NCBI GenBank assembly: GCA_937901915.1
Contig: CALGUD010000129.1
Span: 1-6,705, forward strand
Direction: 5' to 3'
DNA from: an uncultured Flavobacteriaceae bacterium
GTDB lineage: Bacteria; Bacteroidota; Bacteroidia; Flavobacteriales; Flavobacteriaceae
DNA length: 6,705 bases
The position numbers and the translations under genes were made by a program. The notes beneath the pieces were generated by a model that was not told the DNA's origin, made no database searches, and saw only the letters and a list, made by a program, of their open reading frames with translations. Positions 1 through 5,419 of this stretch are shown here, one piece after another (position 1 is the stretch's first letter; every line of letters begins with the position of its first letter).

Positions 1-2
1 CA

Positions 3-152
3 GTAACAACAAGGGGTTTAAAGGAAAAAGATATGGAAACCGTCGTTAACTTAGTTGATGGAGCCTTAAAAAACCATGATAACGAAACTGAATTAACAAG
101 CTTGTCCAAACATGTTATTAAACTAATGGATAGCAGGCCTTTGTTTAATTAA
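3..152 (+). CDS. glyA: Serine hydroxymethyltransferase, C-terminal end (partial)
   Basis: Only the last 49 codons and the TAA stop are inside the window; the gene enters from the left edge. The translation begins VTTRGLKEKDMETVVNLVDG and ends KLMDSRPLFN. An (S/T)xRG(M/L)KExDM motif, then an amphipathic helix, then a terminal PLF is how Bacteroidota SHMT ends. SHMT is a cytoplasmic PLP enzyme that interconverts serine plus tetrahydrofolate with glycine plus methylene-tetrahydrofolate. The catalytic lysine and PLP-binding region lie outside the window, so the call rests on this tail alone. No hairpin terminator follows the stop. A 7-bp repeat array begins 18 bases downstream, so the transcript probably runs into it. 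The downstream operon converges on this gene. Confidence 0.75.
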   Translation, partial: VTTRGLKEKDMETVVNLVDGALKNHDNETELTSLSKHVIKLMDSRPLFN

Positions 153-170
153 GTATAATCCTGAATAAGA

Positions 171-254
171 CACAAGACACAAGATACAAGACACAAGACA
201 CAAGATACAAGATACAAGACACAAGACACAAGATACAAGACGCAAGATACAAGA
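171..254. repeat. 12-copy tandem array of a 7-bp unit, (C/T)ACAAGA
   Basis: Twelve contiguous 7-bp units fill 171-254. Every unit reads (C/T)ACAAGA except the eleventh (241-247), which has G at position 2 (CGCAAGA). A degenerate half unit (ATAAGA) precedes the array at 165-170. The first base of successive units runs C C T C C T T C C T C T. A 21-bp higher-order unit (C-C-T) therefore occurs three times (171-191, 192-212, 220-240), with one extra T-type unit at 213-219. The array sits 18 bases after the glyA stop and is not coding. Similar heptamer tracts are, to my knowledge, common between genes in Bacteroidota. Copy number could vary by slipped-strand replication. Confidence 0.95.
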
Positions 255-313
255 CATGTTATCTATGGTAATTAGTTGAATATGTTTTGAGAGTTAGAAT
301 TTTGAGTTTTTTT

Positions 314-353
314 GTTTAATCGTGTAACCGTTTAATTGTTTAATCGTTTCGCG
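314..353. repeat. 8-bp tandem repeat, consensus GTTTAAYY
   Basis: Five consecutive 8-mers are in register: GTTTAATC (314-321), GTGTAACC (322-329), GTTTAATT (330-337), GTTTAATC (338-345) and a decayed GTTTCGCG (346-353). As a result TTGTTTAATCGT is repeated exactly at 312-323 and 336-347. The tract is non-coding and lies between the convergent glyA and fdhD units. It is unrelated in sequence and period to the 7-bp array upstream. Confidence 0.8.
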
Positions 354-426
354 AAGTTACGGGAGAAATTGTTAATTAGATATTTTGTTATTAGAGTGTG
401 GCAGTATAAGGTTGATTTAGCACTAA

Positions 427-463
427 CCTGCCGGCCGGCAGGCAGGCTCCCCCAAAGGGGGAG
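427..463. repeat. GC-rich double palindrome in AT-rich spacer
   Basis: Two perfect inverted repeats lie side by side. CCTGCCGGCCGGCAGG (427-442) is a 16-bp palindrome. CTCCCCCAAAGGGGGAG (447-463) is a hairpin with a 7-bp stem and AAA loop. The four bases between them (443-446, CAGG) extend a GGCAGGCAGG direct repeat. This is the only strongly GC-rich block in the surrounding AT-rich spacer. Neither hairpin is followed by a T run on either strand, so a classical intrinsic terminator is unlikely. It resembles the short palindromic intergenic repeats (REP-like) of Bacteroidota; that assignment is from memory. Strong folding could still stabilise or stop the converging transcripts. Confidence 0.85.
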
Positions 464-546
464 GATTCGAACTTGGTTAATTTATTTGTTATTAAAGATA
501 GTCATCGGACATCGTCAATCATAATTCTAAAAAACTGTATTCTGAA

Positions 547-570
547 TTGGAATTTGGTGCTTGGAATTTG
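547..570. repeat. 10-bp direct repeat TTGGAATTTG, 14-bp period
   Basis: TTGGAATTTG occurs exactly at 547-556 and 561-570, separated by GTGC. Nearby GAATT (544-548) and GAAATTT (570-576) look like further decayed copies. It lies about 50 bases beyond the fdhD stop in non-coding DNA. Two copies in AT-rich sequence are modest evidence, but the match is exact over ten bases and another short repeat family fits the rest of this spacer. Confidence 0.55.
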
Positions 571-622
571 AAATTTTTTATTCGTATTTCATAATTAGAT
601 TTTGATGTATTTTAAATCTTAA

Positions 623-1474
623 TTACTGAATTATTCTTTCGGGATGACTATAAATATTAAAGCCGTTTTTTTTAAGAAAACCGATGATGGTTACCTTGTT
701 TTCTTTTGCCAGTTTTACAGCTAAACCAGAAGGTGCACCTATGGCAACAACAATAGAAATACCTGCACGGATTGCTTTTTGTACGAGTTCAAAACTTATT
801 CTGCCGCTCAAAAACAAAATATTATTACGTAAAGGCAGCAACTCTTTTAAAAGGGCATTCCCTATAACCTTGTCGAGGGCATTATGTCTGCCTACGTCTT
901 CTTTTACAACTTCGAGTTCCCCGGCGGCCGTAAAAAGAGCGGAAGCATGTATACCTCCTGTATAATTGAAGATCGTTTGTTCGGGAGCCAGTAAATCATT
1001 CAACCGCCAAACCGTTTCTATATCTATTCTAAGCAGGCTATTTTGATGCGTATTTTTACAATTGTTACTTACAGCTTCTATTGCTGTTTTTCCGCAAATA
1101 CCACAACTCGAATTTGTGAAAAAATATCTGTTTAAATGCGTAGTGTCAAAAGAAATCTCAGGGGCTAGCTTAACTATTACAACATTACCCTTTTCTTCGG
1201 GCTTAACCGTTTTACAATATTTTATTTGAAGAATATCTTTGGCGGTATTAATTATACTTTCATTGTAAAGAAATCCCAATGTTAATTCAAAATCATTACC
1301 GGGTGTACGCATGGTAATGGAAATGGGTTTTTCAATCCATTCATTATTCTGAAAAAACTGAAGTTTTATTTGGAGAGGCTCTTCGGTAACGATCAAATCA
1401 TCAGTTTCAACGGAACCCGACCTGTTTATCTTGAGTACTTTAAAATTACCAACGGAGTTTTGAAGTTTAATCAT
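623..1474 (-). CDS. fdhD: Formate dehydrogenase accessory sulfurtransferase FdhD
   Basis: FdhD carries sulfur from a cysteine desulfurase to the bis-MGD molybdenum cofactor, which activates formate dehydrogenases in the cytoplasm. The 283-aa product is of normal family length. Hallmarks in order are EEPLQI (31-36), MRTPGNDFELTLGFL (55-69), the sulfur-transfer pair C124 and C127 in SCGICGKT, TGGIHASALF (172-181), EDVGRHNALDKVIG (192-205), LSGRISFELVQKA (222-234) and GAPSGLAVKLA (246-256). I chose ATG at 1474. A longer frame reaches TTG at 1492 but adds only six residues (leader KRLRK) and would overlap the preceding gene by 26 bp. With ATG the overlap is 8 bp (ATGATTAA), typical of translational coupling. 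It is the last gene of the operon, directly after its probable client enzyme. Confidence 0.95.
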   Translation of the reverse strand: MIKLQNSVGNFKVLKINRSGSVETDDLIVTEEPLQIKLQFFQNNEWIEKPISITMRTPGNDFELTLGFLYNESIINTAKDILQIKYCKTVKPEEKGNVVIVKLAPEISFDTTHLNRYFFTNSSCGICGKTAIEAVSNNCKNTHQNSLLRIDIETVWRLNDLLAPEQTIFNYTGGIHASALFTAAGELEVVKEDVGRHNALDKVIGNALLKELLPLRNNILFLSGRISFELVQKAIRAGISIVVAIGAPSGLAVKLAKENKVTIIGFLKKNGFNIYSHPERIIQ

Positions 1475-3746
1475 CTTTCGCAGCCTTTTCAATGCTAATT
1501 TCTACAAATTTTGATGCCGGACAATTACTTTCCGGGGATTTATTATCAAGCGAAATAAGGGCATTTCCTTCAGGAAAGTACATAGCAGCACAGCCACGTG
1601 CTATTTCATACGGTACAACTTTAATATTCCTGATCTCTCTTTTCTCACCATTAAAATAACTTGTAACATTTACAAGGTCTGCTTCTTGTAATTTCAAGGC
1701 TTTTAGATCGCTTTTATGCATCATGATGATATCGCGGCCATGATGAATTCCCCTATACCTGTCATTTAATCCGTAAACGCTTGTATTAAACTGGTCGTGG
1801 CTTCTTATTGTCATAAGTACAAAGTGCCCCGGGGCGATATAATTGTCGGGCAGGGGAGTAACAGAAAAATGTGCTTTTCCGGATTTTGTATTGAATTTGC
1901 ACTCCCTGGCACCATTGGGCAGATAAAATCCGCCGGGTTCTTTTACACGGTTATTAAAATCTTCAAAACCGGGAATAACTTCTTCTATTTTATCACGTAT
2001 TTTATTGTAATCTTTGGCAAAACCTATCCAGTCTGTAAGATTTATTTCTCTGAAAACATTCGCCGCCAATTCGCATATTATGGCTACTTCACTCTTTAAG
2101 TCTTCTGAAACCGGCGGTAAATCACCCATAGACATTCTAACTCTTCCGGCTGTATCTTCAGTAGTTACAAATTGAGGACCTTTAAATCCCTTATCTATCT
2201 CGGTTCTTCCAAGGCAAGGTAATATTAGGGCTGTTTTACCATGTACTAAGTGGCTCCTGTTTAATTTTGTAGCAATATGAACAGTAAGGTCGCATTTTTT
2301 CATTCCTTCAGAAACGGATTCCGTATCCGGAGTTGCCTTTATAAAATTACCTCCTAAAGCAAAAAACACTTTGGTTTTACCTTTTAACATTGCTTTTACG
2401 GCTTCAATTGTTCCATATCCATGTTTACGGGGAGGTTGAAAATCAAAAGCCGTACCCAACCGGTCTAAAAATTCCTCAGGGGCATTCTCCCATATTCCCA
2501 TGGTCCTGTCTCCCTGTACGTTGCTGTGTCCCCTTACTGGTAATGTTCCTGCGCCGGGTTTGCCAATAGCACCTTTTAACAGTAACAGGTTAACAATTTC
2601 CCGGATTGTATTTTCACCATTTCTGTGTTGGGTAACACCCATTGCCCAGGCAATAATGATCTTTTTTTTATCTCTTATCATTGATGCTGCCTGGTACACT
2701 TTTTTGGAAGGTACACCACTTTGGTATATCAGATCGTTCAGATCGTCTTTTTCTATTGCATTAACGAGTTCCTGATAGCCGTTTGTATATTTTTTTATAA
2801 AGTCATGATCGAAAACTGAATTTGAAAGTAGTTTATCTTCCTCATAAAGTATTTTAATAATTGCTTTCAGTAACGCAATATCTTCATTGATTTTAACCTG
2901 CAAGTACAAATCCTGGATCTTCGAAGAGTTACCAATCCATTCCCAGGGTTTTTGCGGATGCCTAAATTTCATAAAACCAGCTTCAGGCATGGGGTTTATA
3001 GCGATTATTTGTCCACCTTTTTTCTTTAATTTTTGTAAGGAACTTAACATTCTTGGAGCATTGGTACCGGGATTTTGACCAATTATAATCAATAATTCAG
3101 TTTCTTCGAGATCATTTAAGGTTACAGAGGCTTTGCCTATTCCTGTTGTCTCAGATAATGCTTTACCACTTGCTTCATGACACATATTAGAGCAATCCGG
3201 AAGATTATTGGTGCCAAAGAGCCTTACAAAGCTTTGATACATAAAAGCAGCCTCGTTACTTGCCCTTCCGGATGTATAAAATGTGGCTTCATCGGGAGAG
3301 TCAAGGCTATTTAGCTTTTCAGCTATGATCCTGTACGCTTTGGGCCATGAGACTCTTTTATAACTTAAACTTCCTTCAGTTAACAAAACAGGGTGGGTGA
3401 TCCTTCCTTGTTTTTCGAGCCAGTGGTCGGACTGTTCGAGAAGGTCATTTATGGTATATTTTTCAAAAAACTCAAGGTCAACCTTATTTTTTGTAGCTTC
3501 CCAGGCTACTGATTTAGCTCCGTTTTCACAGTATTCACCCATTGCCGACCTTTTATCCACATCAGGGTCCGGCCAGGCACAACTGGGGCAGTCGTAACCT
3601 TTTTCCTGGTTTAATTTAAAAAGTGTTTTGATCCCTCTACCTACATAGGTTTCCTCCCATACATAGTACGCTGCAGAAAAAATGGAAGGAAAGCCTGCTG
3701 CAGCTTCTTTTTTTCTTTTGAGTTTAAGTTTTTTGGGAGATTTCAT
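1467..3746 (-). CDS. FdhF/YdeP-family molybdopterin oxidoreductase (formate dehydrogenase-like)
   Basis: A 759-aa Mo-bis-MGD enzyme of the family that includes E. coli YdeP, related to formate dehydrogenase H. The N-terminal segment YDCPSCAWPDPD...EYCENGAKSVAWEA supplies three cysteines (C53, C56, C73), the probable remains of the Fe-S cluster site. DCSNMCHEASGKAL puts C189-H190 where FDH-H has its molybdenum-ligand selenocysteine and catalytic histidine; the codon is TGT, not TGA. LPVRGHSNVQGDRTMG (402-416) supplies R405, matching the FDH-H active-site arginine. The C-terminal cofactor-binding domain is seen in TIRSHDQFNTSVYGLNDRY (646-664). There is no Tat or Sec signal, so it is cytoplasmic; the N-terminus is lysine-rich. 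No Fe-S or flavin partner subunit is encoded nearby. The fdhD neighbour supports a formate-dehydrogenase-like cofactor, but substrates are largely unknown across this family, so formate oxidation is an inference. Confidence 0.9.
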   Translation of the reverse strand: MKSPKKLKLKRKKEAAAGFPSIFSAAYYVWEETYVGRGIKTLFKLNQEKGYDCPSCAWPDPDVDKRSAMGEYCENGAKSVAWEATKNKVDLEFFEKYTINDLLEQSDHWLEKQGRITHPVLLTEGSLSYKRVSWPKAYRIIAEKLNSLDSPDEATFYTSGRASNEAAFMYQSFVRLFGTNNLPDCSNMCHEASGKALSETTGIGKASVTLNDLEETELLIIIGQNPGTNAPRMLSSLQKLKKKGGQIIAINPMPEAGFMKFRHPQKPWEWIGNSSKIQDLYLQVKINEDIALLKAIIKILYEEDKLLSNSVFDHDFIKKYTNGYQELVNAIEKDDLNDLIYQSGVPSKKVYQAASMIRDKKKIIIAWAMGVTQHRNGENTIREIVNLLLLKGAIGKPGAGTLPVRGHSNVQGDRTMGIWENAPEEFLDRLGTAFDFQPPRKHGYGTIEAVKAMLKGKTKVFFALGGNFIKATPDTESVSEGMKKCDLTVHIATKLNRSHLVHGKTALILPCLGRTEIDKGFKGPQFVTTEDTAGRVRMSMGDLPPVSEDLKSEVAIICELAANVFREINLTDWIGFAKDYNKIRDKIEEVIPGFEDFNNRVKEPGGFYLPNGARECKFNTKSGKAHFSVTPLPDNYIAPGHFVLMTIRSHDQFNTSVYGLNDRYRGIHHGRDIIMMHKSDLKALKLQEADLVNVTSYFNGEKREIRNIKVVPYEIARGCAAMYFPEGNALISLDNKSPESNCPASKFVEISIEKAAKDD

Positions 3747-3799
3747 ATAAATAGAATAACGAAAAAAAAGTTATACTATTGCCATTGAGCTGAATAGCA

Positions 3800-4474
3800 T
3801 TATAGGCCTTTTATCTTAATATTTTTAAACCATACTTTCTGTCCATGGTGTTGAAACATGATATGTCCGGCTTCAGCTTTGCCGTATTCCGGGTTATCCT
3901 TGAATTTACTATTACTTAAAAGGCTATTGAGCTCATCACTTCCATTTTTATATTCAAGTACTTTTGTGCCATTTAACCAATGCTCTACATGATTTCCTTT
4001 TACTATAAGTTTAGCGGTATTATATTCGCCAACAGGCTTTAATTTTTTATTTATTGGAGCTATGAGGTCATATAAAGAACCGGCTGACCTGACAGGTATA
4101 TTGTCAGGAAAGTGAATATCGTCAAGTATTTGCATTTCAAAATCATTTAGCCAATTGGGACTGTTTCCGTTTCCGGCCTCCTGATCCGCTACTTCCTGTA
4201 TATGGTGAAAAATACCACTATTACCTGCTTTAGAAATTTTCCATTCAAATGAGAGTTCAAAATCTTTATATATTTTTTTTGTAACGATATCCACATTCTG
4301 AACTCCTGTTTTTGTAGAAATTGCACCATCAACCACTTCCCAGGCATTGAAAGGGAAAGAATCCATTTTATAGCCTCTGAATTTATCAACATTTTTCCCG
4401 TCAAATAAAATTTCCCATTCATTACTGCTATTAGTGCATGCAAAAATTGCAATAAAAAGAATTAAATACTTCAT
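3800..4474 (-). CDS. DUF1080 (3-keto-disaccharide hydrolase) lipoprotein
   Basis: A 224-aa protein of the Pfam PF06439 family. It starts with a short lipoprotein signal, MKYLILFIAIFAC, with the lipobox ending at C13, so the mature protein is probably lipid-anchored in the cell envelope. A single lectin-like beta-sandwich domain follows. Family motifs are WEILFDGKNVDKF (20-32), SKAGNSGIFHH (81-91), FEMQILDD (112-119), VRSAGSLYDLIAP (128-140), PVGEYNTAKL (147-156) and VEHWLNGTKVLEY (163-175). Characterised relatives act on 3-keto-glycosides produced by sugar dehydrogenases; this protein's substrate cannot be read from sequence. It lies 33 bp after the first DUF1080 gene and 53 bp before the molybdoenzyme, which suggests co-transcription. 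No such dehydrogenase is present in the window. Confidence 0.9.
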   Translation of the reverse strand: MKYLILFIAIFACTNSSNEWEILFDGKNVDKFRGYKMDSFPFNAWEVVDGAISTKTGVQNVDIVTKKIYKDFELSFEWKISKAGNSGIFHHIQEVADQEAGNGNSPNWLNDFEMQILDDIHFPDNIPVRSAGSLYDLIAPINKKLKPVGEYNTAKLIVKGNHVEHWLNGTKVLEYKNGSDELNSLLSNSKFKDNPEYGKAEAGHIMFQHHGQKVWFKNIKIKGL

Positions 4475-4507
4475 ATAGAGTTTGGATATTGGTTAATGAA
4501 TAAAATT

Positions 4508-5284
4508 TTATTTGTATTCGAGTATCTCAATTCGCCTGAAATCAATAGGATGGCTGTTAGATTGAAGTGAAATGTATCCGTCCTTAACAGATGTATTACC
4601 ATCAATAATTAATTTTTGTGCTATTTTATGATCAGGATTATAAGTCGGATTTTCATATTGAAGGATTTCTTCTCCATTCACAAAATGTGATATTTTACCG
4701 TCTTTTATATCAATTTCTATTGTGACCCATTGATCTCCGTGAAATGTCTTAAGTACACTTGGAGGGGTACAAAATGTATCATTTTTCTTTCCTTTAACTT
4801 CAACAAAAGTTCCATTGGCACAAACTTCGCCAACGGGCCTTTCATCTTCTCCGTTACCACCATGCAGGTTGTATTCCAGGCAAATTGGAAATAGTTGGTT
4901 TAACTCAATTGACTCCGGTGCCTGGCTATGAAATTGAATACCACTATCCCTGTATCCCCATTCAGGAGCACCGGGTGTAGTTTCACCAACAAAGCGGTAT
5001 TCTACCTTCAATCTATAATTTGAAAATTTCTTTTTATAGTAAAGAGCTCCAAACCGGTTTTTAAAAGTTCCATATTTATCATATCGTACACTCAGAATTC
5101 CATCTTCAATACGAAATGTGTTACCAAAATTTTCACCGAGTTTATAACCGGCTATTTTCATGGTCCAGTTATCCAGATTTTTGCCATTAAACAGGCTTTC
5201 CCATTCTCCAGGGCTACTATTTATTTCATTGTTTTGCGTGGAGAGTAGGGGGAAAACCAGTAGTAATAATAAATAACGTTTCAT
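4508..5284 (-). CDS. Exported DUF1080 (3-keto-disaccharide hydrolase-like) protein
   Basis: A 258-aa second member of the PF06439 family and first gene of the operon. The N-terminus MKRYLLLLLVFPLLSTQ is a Sec signal peptide with no lipobox cysteine, so the protein is probably released into the periplasm by signal peptidase I. Its paralogue downstream is instead a lipoprotein. Domain motifs are WESLFNGKNLDNW (28-40), YRDSGIQFHSQ (111-121), LEYNLHGGNGEDERPVGEV (136-154), WVTIEIDIKDGKISHFVNGEEILQY (186-210) and DGYISLQSNSHPIDFRRIEI (235-254). It belongs to a different branch from its neighbour: the segment around 136-155 (LHGGNG...RPVGEVC) replaces the neighbour's EMQILDD...AGSLYDL block. Three cysteines (135, 155, 172) fall in the mature part. 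A 3-keto-glycoside substrate is a family-level guess. Confidence 0.85.
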   Translation of the reverse strand: MKRYLLLLLVFPLLSTQNNEINSSPGEWESLFNGKNLDNWTMKIAGYKLGENFGNTFRIEDGILSVRYDKYGTFKNRFGALYYKKKFSNYRLKVEYRFVGETTPGAPEWGYRDSGIQFHSQAPESIELNQLFPICLEYNLHGGNGEDERPVGEVCANGTFVEVKGKKNDTFCTPPSVLKTFHGDQWVTIEIDIKDGKISHFVNGEEILQYENPTYNPDHKIAQKLIIDGNTSVKDGYISLQSNSHPIDFRRIEILEYK

Positions 5285-5331
5285 ACGTGGAGGGTTAGGT
5301 AATTGTTAAGATAAATAACCTCTAAATTAAT

Positions 5332-5339
5332 GAAATATA
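5332..5339 (-). promoter_or_regulatory. Possible -7 element for the DUF1080-fdh operon
   Basis: On the minus strand this reads TATATTTC, one base from the Bacteroidota -7 consensus TAnnTTTG. It is 48 bases before the start codon of the first operon gene. I see no convincing TTTG -33 element at the right distance. The assignment is weak, but it is the best match in the 135-bp gap, and no full TAnnTTTG match lies in either internal operon gap. Confidence 0.25.
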
Positions 5340-5356
5340 AAAAGGCGTACATCTAA

Positions 5357-5388
5357 TAACCCTAATTTTAACTTAAAATTAATGGTTA
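5357..5388. promoter_or_regulatory. 19-bp AT palindrome with outer arms, guaC-operon gap
   Basis: TAATTTTAA (5363-5371) and TTAAAATTA (5373-5381) are perfect inverted copies around one C. Outer arms TAACC (5357-5361) and GGTTA (5384-5388) extend the symmetry, offset by one base. It lies 32 bp after the guaC stop and about 70 bp before the DUF1080 start, both on the minus strand. It could be an operator or a weak guaC terminator. The stem core is purely A/T, and the next T run on the minus strand is more than ten bases away, so a terminator is the weaker reading. Confidence 0.45.
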
Positions 5389-5419
5389 AGAGGGTATTAC
5401 CGGATATGCAGTAAAGTGT

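Larger units (their letters stand above)
153..622. other. Gene-free convergent spacer, 470 bp, repeat-rich
   Basis: No credible gene lies here. The only sizeable open frame (336-524, plus strand) runs through the 8-bp repeat and both GC-rich palindromes and has no family resemblance. The spacer is the shared 3' region of glyA (plus strand) and the fdhD operon (minus strand). About 180 of its bases are accounted for by the four repeats listed separately. No clear intrinsic terminator is visible for either gene. A weak 6-bp stem (AGATTT 597-602 with AAATCT 614-619) lies just after the fdhD stop but has no T run. Confidence 0.8.

Noticed and set aside
171..254. Heptamer array considered as a CRISPR array or plasmid-type iteron origin
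   Set aside because: The units are contiguous without spacers, so it is not CRISPR. No replication initiator gene or AT-rich unwinding module with DnaA boxes is present beside it.
464..473. GATTCGAAC beside the palindrome resembles the complement of a tRNA T-arm (GTTCGAATC)
   Set aside because: The flanking bases do not form the 5-bp T stem (CCAAG against CCTCC on the minus strand), and no acceptor, D or anticodon arm is present. It is a short chance match.
336..524. Plus-strand open frame of 62 codons in the convergent spacer
   Set aside because: It runs through the 8-bp repeat and both GC-rich palindromes, and its product looks like translated repeats with no family resemblance.
597..619. 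Possible fdhD terminator hairpin AGATTT/AAATCT
   Set aside because: The stem is only 6 bp of mostly A/T with an 11-base loop, and no T run follows on the minus strand.
1475..1492. Upstream TTG start for FdhD adding six residues
   Set aside because: It needs a rare start codon and a 26-bp overlap with the upstream gene. The ATG at 1474 gives a standard 8-bp overlap and normal family length.
3752..3772. ATAAC...GTTAT inverted repeat before the molybdoenzyme gene
   Set aside because: A 5-bp stem around an A run in AT-rich sequence is expected by chance, and no promoter consensus accompanies it.
4189..4452. Minus-strand frame of 87 codons inside the 224-aa DUF1080 gene
   Set aside because: It lies wholly within a well-supported gene in another frame and matches no family.
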